Below the pieces are notes generated by a model. It worked only from the letters and a program-made list of their open reading frames with translations, searched no databases and was not told the origin of the DNA. Positions 8,338 through 16,179 of a stretch of DNA of 40,236 nt are shown one piece after another. The number at the start of each line of letters is the position of its first letter. The first letter of the stretch is position 1. The translations under genes were made by a program, and so were the position numbers. Origin of the DNA: Rhodocyclaceae bacterium (lineage in GTDB: Bacteria > Pseudomonadota > Gammaproteobacteria > Burkholderiales > Rhodocyclaceae); the NCBI GenBank assembly GCA_026646875.1, contig JAPKHL010000022.1, positions 1-40,236 of the forward strand, written 5' to 3'.

Positions 8338-10465
8338 GGTAGGTCTTCTCGCAGGCTTCGCGCGCTTCGCGCAGCGTGGTGATGCCCATCTCCGCAAGCA
8401 GCGGCAGCATCTTGAGGAACACCTCGGCGGTGACGATGGCGTCGCCCAGGGCGGTGTGCCGGCCGATCACCGAGACGCCGAAGCGCTCGGCGATGGCCTC
8501 CAGGCGATGCGATTCCTGGTTGGGGTGCAGCACCGCCGAGAGCAGCATGGTGTCGAGCACCGGCTGGTCGAAGCGCAGGCCCAGGCGCGCCTCCTTGAGT
8601 TCGAGGAAGCGCATGTCGAAGGCGGCGTTGTGCGCGACCAGCACGGTGTCGGCGCAGAAGGCGTGGAAGGCCGGCAGGACGGTGTCGATGGTCGGCTGCC
8701 CGACCAGCAGGTCCGGGGTGATGCCGTGCACGGCGATCGATTCCTTCGACAGGGGGCGGCGCGGATCGACCAGCTGGTCGAGGCATTCATGGTGCAGCAG
8801 GCGGCGGTTGACGATGCGCGTGGCGCCGATCTGGATGATCTCGTCGCCCTCCGACGGCGAGAGGCCGGTGGTCTCGGTATCGAAAACGGTGTAGGCGAGC
8901 TCCTGCAGCGGCCGTTCGTCGAGGGCGTGGTTGCCGGCCGAACCGCGGAACAGGTCGAAATCGTAGAACTCGGGCCGGCTGCCCCGCCGCGCCGGCTGCC
9001 CCGCCGGGCGCGGGCGCGGCGCGTCGGCCGCCGGCAGGAGGATGCGGAAATAGGCGCGGTGCGAGACGCGCTCGCGCTGGAACCAGATCTCGCCGTTGCA
9101 GCGCTGCACCACGTCGGCCACGCTCAGCGTGCTCGCCTCGTTGCCGGTGCGCATGGCGTCCATCTGCCAGATCATCGCCGTCTCGTTGTTCATCGAGGTG
9201 CCGGTCCAGGCCAGATCGAGCTGCGCCAGCCGGCCGCCGCGCGTCAGCGACAGGCGCACCTCGCGCACCTCGCGCTCGCCGTATTCGTCGCGCAGGCGGG
9301 CGGCGAGGAAGGCCAGCGCCTGCAGCAGCCCGAAGCTGTCGATGCGCAGCCAGAGGCTCTCGTCCACCTGCTCGCTCTTGACCGCCAGGCCGCTGTCCCC
9401 GGCGATGCGGTGCATGGCCACCGCGACGAATTCGGCGCCGAGCATTTCCTCGAGCAGCCAGCGCTCGCGCAAGTCGTCGGAAAAGGCCGCCGCCGCCCGG
9501 TCGAGGTGTTGCGACAGCGCGCGCGCCTCGTCGCGGATGACGCCGAGGAAGCGCTCGCGCTGCTCCGGCGCCATGTCGCCGAAATCGGAGAGCGTCTCGG
9601 CGGCGGCGCGGATATTGCCGAGCGGCCCCCGCCCGCCCTCGGTCAGCGACTGGATCAGCGCGTCGCGCCGGGCGTTGCGCTCGTGGGTGGCGGTGATGTC
9701 GTCGAGGATCAGCACGAAGCCCGTGATCGCGCTGCCCTCGCCGCCCTCGCCGGCGAGCACCGGCGACATGTGCGCGCGCAGCAGGCGGCCGGCGCGCGTG
9801 GCGGTGACGAACTGCGCCGAGCCGCCGTGCTCGCCGCCGGCCTGCTGCAGGCGCTCGAGCGCGTGCGCGATGAGCGCGCGGTCGAAGACGGTGTAGATCG
9901 AGCGGCCGAGGCCGAGCAGCTCGGCGCCGCCGGTCTCGCTGCCGGACGAGAGTTCCTGGCGGGCGCGCTGGTTGTAGAGCAGCACGCGCCCGTCGAGATT
10001 GCACACGACGACGCTCTGTTCGAGGTCGGCCATCAGCGCCGCGAGGCGGCCGCGCTCGGCCTCCACCGAGGCGCGCGCCTCGGCGATGCGGGCGGCCACG
10101 TCCCCCTCCAGCGCCTGGCGCGCCGTCGCCAGCTTGTTCACCGCCCGGCCGAGGGCGGCGAATTCCGGCGCGGCGTGCTCGCCGATGCGCGCGCGGCTGT
10201 TGCCGACCAGGGTATCGACCTCCTCGGCCATGCGCAGGGCGGCGCGGGGATAGCGGAAGTACAGCGTGCGCACCGCCGAGAAGACCAGCGCGCAGGCCGC
10301 CAGGGTGATGAAGGCGGCGGCGACGATGCTCGCCTCGCGCGTCAGCGCGGGGTCGGGGCCGCCCTCGCCGCCGGCGACCAGCAGCGCACCGGTGGCGCCC
10401 ACCAGCGCCAGCAGGAAGGCGCAGGCGGCCGCGGCGGCCAGCCACCAGGTCCGTGCGGCGGGCAT
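8318..10465 (-). CDS. Membrane PAS / degenerate histidine kinase / DEDDh exonuclease fusion
   Basis: A 715-residue fusion. Two N-terminal membrane helices (about 7-30 and 46-68) lead to a linker coiled coil (70-145), a PAS domain (about 145-260, ending FVLILDDITATHERNARRD) and a kinase-like dimerisation/ATPase region (265-480). In the H-box the phosphoacceptor His is replaced by Glu276 (SLTEGGRGPL, versus the usual SVSHELRTPL), and the ATPase N and G boxes are not recognisable, so kinase activity is unlikely. After a Pro/Arg linker, residues 520-690 form a DnaQ/PolC-epsilon 3'-5' exonuclease with all DEDDh residues: D529 and E531 (FDTETTGL), D617 (HNAAFDMRF), H670 and D675 (HTALGDA). Its start directly follows the receiver gene's stop. 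It is therefore best read as a signal-controlled nuclease or nucleotide hydrolase, not a replication subunit. Confidence 0.88.
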   Translation of the reverse strand: MPAARTWWLAAAAACAFLLALVGATGALLVAGGEGGPDPALTREASIVAAAFITLAACALVFSAVRTLYFRYPRAALRMAEEVDTLVGNSRARIGEHAAPEFAALGRAVNKLATARQALEGDVAARIAEARASVEAERGRLAALMADLEQSVVVCNLDGRVLLYNQRARQELSSGSETGGAELLGLGRSIYTVFDRALIAHALERLQQAGGEHGGSAQFVTATRAGRLLRAHMSPVLAGEGGEGSAITGFVLILDDITATHERNARRDALIQSLTEGGRGPLGNIRAAAETLSDFGDMAPEQRERFLGVIRDEARALSQHLDRAAAAFSDDLRERWLLEEMLGAEFVAVAMHRIAGDSGLAVKSEQVDESLWLRIDSFGLLQALAFLAARLRDEYGEREVREVRLSLTRGGRLAQLDLAWTGTSMNNETAMIWQMDAMRTGNEASTLSVADVVQRCNGEIWFQRERVSHRAYFRILLPAADAPRPRPAGQPARRGSRPEFYDFDLFRGSAGNHALDERPLQELAYTVFDTETTGLSPSEGDEIIQIGATRIVNRRLLHHECLDQLVDPRRPLSKESIAVHGITPDLLVGQPTIDTVLPAFHAFCADTVLVAHNAAFDMRFLELKEARLGLRFDQPVLDTMLLSAVLHPNQESHRLEAIAERFGVSVIGRHTALGDAIVTAEVFLKMLPLLAEMGITTLREAREACEKTYHARLRY

Positions 10466-10834
10466 CTACATCCCCAGCAGCGCGCGCACCTTCTCGACCA
10501 GCTCGCGGGTCGAGAAGGGCTTGGTCATGTAGGCGTCGGCGCCCAGCCCGAGGCCCTTGCTGACCTCGGTCTCGCGGCCCTTGGCGGTGAGCATCAGGAT
10601 GCGCAGGCCGGCGAGATCGGGGTCGGCGCGCAGCGCCTGGCAGACGTCGAAGCCGTTCATCTTCGGCATCATCACGTCGAGCAGGACGAGGTCCGGCCGC
10701 TCGGCACGCGCACGCGCCAGCGCCTCCTCGCCATCCTGCGCGACAACGGTCTGGAAGCCCTCGCGGCTCAGCAGGAATTCGAGTGAAATGACGATGTTCT
10801 GTTCATCGTCGGCGATCAGTATCTTTTTTGTCAT
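10466..10834 (-). CDS. Single-domain response regulator (receiver only)
   Basis: A 122-residue stand-alone CheY-like receiver. The acidic pocket D9/D10, phosphoacceptor D53 (LVLLDVMMPKMNG), T83 (MLTAKG) and K105 (TKPFS) are all present, so phosphorylation should work. There is no output domain, so it must signal by binding a partner. The gene lies 19 nt after the symporter-kinase stop, with a good RBS (CCGGAG), and its stop is immediately followed by the start of the exonuclease fusion. The most economical reading is that the symporter-kinase phosphorylates it and it then acts on the degenerate kinase/exonuclease protein; this is inference from gene order. Confidence 0.92.
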   Translation of the reverse strand: MTKKILIADDEQNIVISLEFLLSREGFQTVVAQDGEEALARARAERPDLVLLDVMMPKMNGFDVCQALRADPDLAGLRILMLTAKGRETEVSKGLGLGADAYMTKPFSTRELVEKVRALLGM

Positions 10835-10853
10835 GGTCTCCGGTTCCTGATAT

Positions 10854-13622
10854 CTAGGGCGTCGCTGTCTCCCGCGCCGCCTCCTCCCCGCCCGGCGGCG
10901 CCAGGGGCAGGAAGAAGCGGAAGGTCGCGCCCTCTCCCGGAGCGCTCTCGACCCACAGCCGGCCGCCGAAGTGCTCGACGATGCGCCGGCTGATCGGCAA
11001 TCCCAGGCCGGTCCCGGCCGGCTTGTCGGTCAGCGCGTCGCCGACCTGGCGGAATTTCTCGAAGATGACCTGCTGATCCTCGCCGCGGATGCCGGGCCCG
11101 TTGTCGGCGACGCTCACCTCGAGGCCGTCGGCGCAGGGCCGCAGGGCGACGCGCACGCGGCCGTGCCCCGCCGGCAGGAACTTTACCGCATTCGAGAGCA
11201 GATTCAGCATGACCTGGATCAGGCGGTCGCGGTCGGCGCGGATCCGCGGCAGCCCGTCCGGCAGGTCAAGCTCGATGCGTGCGCCCTTCTCGCGGAAGAG
11301 CTGGCTGGTCGCCGCCACCGACTGCTCGATCAGGGCCTTCAGGTCGATTTCGCTGGCGTGCCAGTCGGCGTGGCCGGACTCGATCTTGGCCATGTCCAGC
11401 GTCTGGTTGACGAGGCGGGTCAGGCGCTCGGTCTCGCTGACGATCAGCCCGAGGAAGCGGGTGCGGTCGGCCAGCGCGATGCGCGGATCGTCGCGCAGGA
11501 TTTCCGAGAAGGCGCGGATCGAGGTCAGCGGCGTGCGCAGTTCGTGCGTCACCGACGACATGAAATCGTCTTTCAGCCGGTCGAGCTCCTGCAGGCGCTC
11601 GTTGGCCGCCTTCAGCTCGCGCGTTGCCGCCGTCAGCTCGGCCGACTTGCGCTCGAGCGCGCGGCTGTAGGTGCGCAGCTGCGAGGCCTCGTCGAGAATG
11701 TTCATCACCTCGGTGAGACTGAGCGGCTCCTCCTTGGCCACCGAGGCCACCATCACCCGCGCCGAGGCGCTGCCGATGGCGCCGGCCAGCAACGACTCGG
11801 CATAGTGCACCAGCTCGGCGTCGGCCTCGAGCGATTCGGGGTCGGCCGCGCCGTGCCGCCGGGCGTACTCGGCGAAAGCCGCCTGTGCGCGCTGCGGGCC
11901 GAGGAAGCGGCCGACCAGGGCCAGCAGATCGGCGATCTCGGCGCGTCCCCGCCAGAGCGCGGCACCGGCCGGCCGGCCATGCCGGAGCGCATCGACGAAG
12001 AGGGTGGCCTGGCTGGCCTCGGCGGCGCTCGGTGCGCGCAGCAGCGACACGGCCACGTAGCAGCCGATGTTGGCGAACATGCTCCAGAACAGGCAGTGCG
12101 AGATTTCGTCGAGGCCCCCGAGGCCGAACAGCTGCTGCGGACGCAACAGCTCGGTGCCGAACAGGCCCTGCGTCAGGAAATCGTCGGGCAGCCAGCCGGA
12201 CTTGGCGAAGGACGGCAGCAGCAGCGTGTAGGCCCACACCAGGAAGCCGGCCGAGAGTCCGGCCAGCGCGCCCTCGCGGGTGCCGCCGCGCCAGTACATG
12301 CCGCCGATCATCGCCGGGGCGAACTGGGCCACGGCGGAGAAGCTGATCAGGCCGATGGCGACCAGCGCGTAGGCCTCGCCGGCCAGCCGGAAATAGAGGT
12401 AGCCGAGCAGCAGGATCAGCACGATGGCACCGCGCCGGATGCCGAGCAGCAGGCCGGAGAGATCCTCCGAGGCATCGAGCGCCAGCCGCTTCATGCGCAG
12501 CAGCAGCGGCATCGCCAGGTCGTTGCAGACCATCGTCGAGAGCGCGATGGTCTCGACGATGACCATGCCGGTGGCGGCCGACAGGCCGCCGATGAACACC
12601 AGCAGCGTCAGCCATTCCTGCCGCTCCGCCATCGGCAGGGTGAGCACGAAGGTATCGGCGTCGACGCCCTGCCCGGCGAAGTGCAGCAAGCCGCCGAGGG
12701 CGATCGGCAGGACGAACAGGTTGATCAGGAAGAGGTAGAGCGGAAAGAGCCAGGCGGCGCGCCGCAGGTGCTCCTCGTTGACGTTCTCGACGACGGCGAC
12801 CTGGAACTGGCGCGGCAGGAAGAGGATGGCCAGGCCAGCCAGCAGGGTCAGCGAAAACCAGCCGGTGAAGCCCTGCCCCGAAGGTACGGCGGCCATCAGG
12901 CGGCGCAGCCCCTCGGCCTCGCCGGCGCGCCGCGCGATGTCGGCGAGGCCGTCGTACATGCCCCAGGTGACGAAGACGCCGACGGCGAGGAAGGCCACCA
13001 GCTTGACCATCGATTCGAGGGCGATGGCGGCGACCATGCCTTCGTGCCGCTCGGTGGCATCGAGATGGCGGGTGCCGAAGACGATGGTGAAGGCGGCAAG
13101 GATCAGCGCGATCCAGAAGCTGATGTCGGCGGCCACCGGCAGCGTGGCGCTGCGGTTCGGCATGACGATCTCCGGGTAGCCGAGCAGCAGGGTGACGCTG
13201 CCCGAGACGGCTTTCAGCTGCAGCGCGATGTAGGGAACGATGCCGATCACCGCGATGATGGTGACCAGTCCGCCGAGCAGGTGGCTCTTGCCGTAGCGCG
13301 AAGAGATGAAGTCGGCGATCGAGGTGATGCGGTTGGCCTTGGCCGTGCGGATCATCTTGAGCAGCAGGAACCAGGCGAGCGCCATCACCAGCGTCGGCCC
13401 CAGGTAGATCGGCAGGAAGCCGATGCCGGACACCGCCGCCCGCCCGACGCTGCCGTAGAAGGTCCAGGTGGTGCAGTAGACCGCCATCGACAGCGCATAG
13501 ATGGTCGGGCTGGCGATGATCGAGCGGCCGGCGTCGGCGCGCTTGTCGCCCCACCAGGCGACCGCGAAGAGCAGCCCGAGGTAGAGCAGCGAGACGGCGA
13601 CGATCATTCCCCCGCCCAGCAT
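10854..13622 (-). CDS. Sodium/solute-symporter-like sensor histidine kinase (CbrA/CrbS type)
   Basis: A 922-residue membrane kinase. Residues about 1-490 form an SSS-family transporter-like domain with many membrane helices (for example FLPIYLGPTLVMALAWFLLL, GLISFSAVAQFAPAMIGGMY). A cytoplasmic STAC-like region (about 520-620) and a coiled coil follow. An active-looking histidine kinase has H693 in SSVTHELRTPLTSIRAFSEI, an N-box (LLSNAVKF), a G1 box (DNGPGI), an F-box region (FEKFRQVG) and a G2 box (GTGLGL). CbrA and CrbS relatives couple a transported or sensed small molecule, such as histidine or acetate, to gene control. The ligand here is unknown; the family and neighbours favour a carboxylate. 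It starts 4 nt after the stop of the small two-helix gene; an in-frame ATG five codons later is an alternative start. Confidence 0.92.
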   Translation of the reverse strand: MLGGGMIVAVSLLYLGLLFAVAWWGDKRADAGRSIIASPTIYALSMAVYCTTWTFYGSVGRAAVSGIGFLPIYLGPTLVMALAWFLLLKMIRTAKANRITSIADFISSRYGKSHLLGGLVTIIAVIGIVPYIALQLKAVSGSVTLLLGYPEIVMPNRSATLPVAADISFWIALILAAFTIVFGTRHLDATERHEGMVAAIALESMVKLVAFLAVGVFVTWGMYDGLADIARRAGEAEGLRRLMAAVPSGQGFTGWFSLTLLAGLAILFLPRQFQVAVVENVNEEHLRRAAWLFPLYLFLINLFVLPIALGGLLHFAGQGVDADTFVLTLPMAERQEWLTLLVFIGGLSAATGMVIVETIALSTMVCNDLAMPLLLRMKRLALDASEDLSGLLLGIRRGAIVLILLLGYLYFRLAGEAYALVAIGLISFSAVAQFAPAMIGGMYWRGGTREGALAGLSAGFLVWAYTLLLPSFAKSGWLPDDFLTQGLFGTELLRPQQLFGLGGLDEISHCLFWSMFANIGCYVAVSLLRAPSAAEASQATLFVDALRHGRPAGAALWRGRAEIADLLALVGRFLGPQRAQAAFAEYARRHGAADPESLEADAELVHYAESLLAGAIGSASARVMVASVAKEEPLSLTEVMNILDEASQLRTYSRALERKSAELTAATRELKAANERLQELDRLKDDFMSSVTHELRTPLTSIRAFSEILRDDPRIALADRTRFLGLIVSETERLTRLVNQTLDMAKIESGHADWHASEIDLKALIEQSVAATSQLFREKGARIELDLPDGLPRIRADRDRLIQVMLNLLSNAVKFLPAGHGRVRVALRPCADGLEVSVADNGPGIRGEDQQVIFEKFRQVGDALTDKPAGTGLGLPISRRIVEHFGGRLWVESAPGEGATFRFFLPLAPPGGEEAARETATP

Positions 13623-13626
13623 GCCG

Positions 13627-13827
13627 CTACTCCCCGCGCCGCTCGATGAACCAGGCCATCAGCGCGATCAGCCCGCCCCAGGCGACGAAGACGTAGGCGT
13701 ACAGCAGCGGCACCCCGAACACGCTCGCCGCGCGGTCGAACAGCGACAGGAGCGGGTAGTTGAACAGCACGCAGCCGCCGAGAAAGGCAGCCACCAGCCG
13801 CTCGCCGGTACGCATCCTGCGGTGCAT
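13627..13827 (-). CDS. Small two-helix membrane protein leading the symporter-kinase operon
   Basis: A 66-residue protein with two hydrophobic helices (about residues 10-25 and 36-60, the second LLYAYVFVAWGGLIALMAWF) and charged ends (MHRRMRTGERL and FIERRGE). I chose the ATG at 13827 because a strong RBS (AGGGGGAGA) lies just upstream; extending to 13935 adds a Cys-rich stretch with no RBS. Its stop is 4 nt from the symporter-kinase start, implying translational coupling. Small proteins of this kind precede SSS transporters and CbrA-type kinases in other proteobacteria, where they are thought to be partner subunits or translational leaders. Which applies here is unknown. Confidence 0.75.
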   Translation of the reverse strand: MHRRMRTGERLVAAFLGGCVLFNYPLLSLFDRAASVFGVPLLYAYVFVAWGGLIALMAWFIERRGE

Positions 13828-14002
13828 CGAGTCTCCCCCTGTCGTTTCCTGCGCGATCTCCCGTGCCGCGCATGCCGTCAGTGTGAACCCCTGCCGCAGG
13901 CCTTTGCACGCTGCAGCGCAATAAGCGCCGGACACGGCGCCGGGGCCTCGCGGCGCCGGCTGCGGCTATACTCGCGCCTTTGTCCCGACCTCCGTTCACG
14001 CC
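13828..14002. promoter_or_regulatory. Divergent promoter region for the symporter-kinase operon and menB
   Basis: 175 bp between divergent genes. A TATACT -10-like hexamer at 13967-13972 lies 31 nt before the menB start, without a clear -35. Directly upstream are two copies of the palindromic 9-mer CGGCGCCGG (13935-13943 and 13951-13959), 16 bp apart. A perfect 10-bp palindrome, CGCTGCAGCG, lies at 13909-13918. In DNA this GC-rich such short palindromes may be chance. Confidence 0.35.
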
Positions 14003-14833
14003 ATGATCCGCTCCGCACTCGACTGGCGGCCCCGCGCCAGCTATTCCGACATCACCAGCGATTTCGCCGAAGGCATCGCGCGCATCGCCATCAACCGTCC
14101 GGAGAAGCGCAACGCCTTCCGTCCGGAAACGGTGATGCAGCTGATCGAGGCCGTGCATGCCGCGCAGTTCGACCCCGAGGTCGGCGTCATCGTCCTCACC
14201 GGCGCCGGCCACGAGGCCTTCTGCGCCGGCGGCGACCAGACCGTGCGCGGCGACGACGGCGGCTACCACGACGCCCAGGGCACCCCGCACCTCAACGTGC
14301 TCGACCTGCAGATGCAGATCCGGCGCTGTCCGAAACCGGTGGTGGCGATGGTCGCCGGCTTCGCCATCGGCGGCGGCCACGTGCTGCACCTCGTCTGCGA
14401 CCTCTCCATCGCTGCCGACAATGCCCGCTTCGGCCAGACCGGTCCGCGCGTCGGCAGCTTCGATGCCGGCCTCGGCGCCGGCCTGCTGGCGCGCACCATC
14501 GGCATGAAGAAGGCCAAGGAGATCTGGCTGCTCTGCCGCCAGTACGACGCGCAGGCGGCACTCGAGATGGGCCTCGTCAACACCGTCGTGCCGCTCGCCG
14601 AGCTCGAGGAGGAAACCGTGCGCTGGTGCCGCGAGATGCTGCGCCTCTCGCCGATGGCGCTGCGCATGATCAAGGCCGGCTTCAACGCCGACACCGACGG
14701 ACTGGCCGGCATCCAGGAGCTTGCCGGCAACGCCACCGGCCTCTTCTACATGACCGAGGAAGGCCAGGAAGGGCGCAACGCCTGGCTGGACAGGCGTCCG
14801 CCCGACTTCGCCCGCTTCCGCAAGCGTCCCTGA
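14003..14833 (+). CDS. menB: 1,4-dihydroxy-2-naphthoyl-CoA synthase
   Basis: A 276-residue crotonase-family enzyme that cyclises o-succinylbenzoyl-CoA to the naphthoate ring in the classical menaquinone pathway. Family-specific stretches are unmistakable: [57 protein letters not shown], and near the end [20 protein letters not shown]. The oxyanion-hole glycines (AGFAIGGGH) and the catalytic-type Asp in VGSFDAG are present. The Gly in GQTGP marks the bicarbonate-dependent (type I) form, like the E. coli enzyme. The ATG at 14003 gives the usual length. menC follows 20 nt after the stop, so the two form an operon; the rest of the pathway is not in the window. Confidence 0.95.
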   Translation: MIRSALDWRPRASYSDITSDFAEGIARIAINRPEKRNAFRPETVMQLIEAVHAAQFDPEVGVIVLTGAGHEAFCAGGDQTVRGDDGGYHDAQGTPHLNVLDLQMQIRRCPKPVVAMVAGFAIGGGHVLHLVCDLSIAADNARFGQTGPRVGSFDAGLGAGLLARTIGMKKAKEIWLLCRQYDAQAALEMGLVNTVVPLAELEEETVRWCREMLRLSPMALRMIKAGFNADTDGLAGIQELAGNATGLFYMTEEGQEGRNAWLDRRPPDFARFRKRP

Positions 14834-14853
14834 GCGCTCCCGCCCCGCGCGCA

Positions 14854-15951
14854 ATGCGCCTCGCCGCTGCCCGTCTGCAGCCCTACGCGCTGCCCCTGCG
14901 CGCCGCCTGGCGCACGGCCGCCGGCGCGTTCGTCGAGCGGCGCGGCTGGCTGCTCCGGCTGGCGAGCGTGGACGGCCTGCACGGCCATGGCGACTGCGCG
15001 CCGCTGCCGGCCAGCGGCACCGAGGACGCGGCCCGGGCGGAAGCGGCCCTCGCCGCGCTGCTGCGCGGGATCGTCGGCCGCACGGTGAGCGAGGCGCTCG
15101 CCGCCCTCCCCCCCGCGCCCGGCGACGCGCCGGCGGCCCGCTGCGCCGTCGAGTGCGCCCTGCTCGATCTCGCCGCGCAGGCCGCCGGCCACCCCCTCGC
15201 CGAGGCCTTGCGCGGCGCCCCGGCCGCGCGCTCGGTGGCGGTCAATGCCGCGCCCGGCGCGCTCATCGACGTCGATGCCGCGACGCTGCGCGCAGCAGTG
15301 GCCCAGGGGTTCACGGTACTCAAGCTGAAGGTCGGCACTGCCCCGCCCGGGCAGGAAATCGCCCGCCTGCGGACGCTCGCGGCGGCACTGCCGGCCGGCG
15401 TGCGCCTGCGTCTCGACGCCAACCGCGCCTGGCCGGCGAGCGTGGCGGCGGAGTTCATCGCGGCCTGCGGCGACCTGCCGCTCGACATGCTCGAGGAACC
15501 GCTGGCCGACCCGCGGGCGGACGCGCTGGCCGACCTGCAGGCAGCCGCTGCCTTTCCGCTGGCGCTCGACGAGTCGGCGCCGTGCCGCCCCGACGATCCC
15601 TTCTTCGCCGCCCCGCCGGTGCGCCGCCTGGTCCTCAAGCCGCCCCGCCTCGGCGGCCTGCGCCCGGCGCTCGCCCTGGCCCGCCACGCGGCCGGCGCCG
15701 GCCTCGCCTGCGTGGTCACCGGCAGCATCGACAGCGCCTGCGGCCTGCTCGCCGCCACCCACCTCGCGGCCGCGCTGGCGCTGGAGGCCACCCCCACCCG
15801 CGACGGACAGCGCACGGCAAGCCAGGAACTCGCGCACGGCCTCGCCACCGCCGGCTGGCTGGCCGCCGATCTCGGCCAGGCACCGCGCGCGCGCGACGGT
15901 CGCCTCCACCTGCCAGCCGGCCCCGGACTCGGCTTCCGGCCCGACGCCTGA
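14854..15951 (+). CDS. menC: o-Succinylbenzoate synthase (enolase superfamily)
   Basis: A 365-residue member of the muconate-lactonising/OSBS branch of the enolase superfamily. It would dehydrate SHCHC to o-succinylbenzoate, two steps before MenB. The catalytic framework is complete: K-x-K (TVLKLKVG), metal ligands D (LRLDANRAW), E (LEEPL) and D (ALDESA), and the second Lys (LVLKPPRLGG). The same fold also makes dipeptide epimerases, and sequence alone does not fully separate them; the adjoining menB decides for menC. The ATG at 14854 lies 20 nt after the menB stop. Alanine and arginine content is very high, in keeping with the local GC. Confidence 0.85.
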   Translation: MRLAAARLQPYALPLRAAWRTAAGAFVERRGWLLRLASVDGLHGHGDCAPLPASGTEDAARAEAALAALLRGIVGRTVSEALAALPPAPGDAPAARCAVECALLDLAAQAAGHPLAEALRGAPAARSVAVNAAPGALIDVDAATLRAAVAQGFTVLKLKVGTAPPGQEIARLRTLAAALPAGVRLRLDANRAWPASVAAEFIAACGDLPLDMLEEPLADPRADALADLQAAAAFPLALDESAPCRPDDPFFAAPPVRRLVLKPPRLGGLRPALALARHAAGAGLACVVTGSIDSACGLLAATHLAAALALEATPTRDGQRTASQELAHGLATAGWLAADLGQAPRARDGRLHLPAGPGLGFRPDA

Positions 15952-16179
15952 GCGCACCGCCTTGCAAAGTCAACCGGGGAATCGGCGCACGGCGTTGAGG
16001 GCACTGACGAATCCGCGCCGGACGAACGGCAAGTGCGGCAGGCCCCCTGGGCAGGGCGTATCCGGAGCGCGCTCCTGCCATCGCTAATGTTAGCGATTGG
16101 CCCTCCCCGGCGATTGCTTTAGCATCCGCGGCTTGTCCGCAAGCCCACTCGCAACGCTACGTGGATCCCATCGACCGCG
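15952..16179. promoter_or_regulatory. Intergenic region with an 18-bp inverted repeat upstream of the REC-HTH-GGDEF-EAL gene
   Basis: 228 bp without a gene. An inverted repeat ATCGCTAA-TG-TTAGCGAT lies at 16080-16097, with 8-bp perfect arms and a 2-bp centre, about 83 bp before the next start. It is not followed by a T-run, so it looks like an operator and not a terminator. The downstream gene encodes a LuxR-type HTH, so autoregulation is a natural hypothesis. No strong RBS precedes the ATG at 16180. Confidence 0.4.

Noticed and set aside
8318..10465. Replicative DNA polymerase epsilon subunit (dnaQ)
   Set aside because: The exonuclease domain is DnaQ-like, but it is attached to membrane helices, PAS and a degenerate kinase in a signalling operon.
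10854..13622. A plain acetate or proline symporter
   Set aside because: The transporter-like domain is followed by an intact histidine kinase with all boxes, so it is a sensor kinase; transport activity is possible but secondary.
10971..13649. A plus-strand open frame of nearly 900 codons antisense to the symporter-kinase
   Set aside because: Low-complexity composition with no family match, opposite an unmistakable kinase; similar long shadows lie opposite other genes (for example 235-2586 and 8042-10786).
14854..15951. Dipeptide (L-Ala-D/L-Glu) epimerase
   Set aside because: The fold and catalytic Lys residues fit both functions, but position directly after menB favours o-succinylbenzoate synthase.
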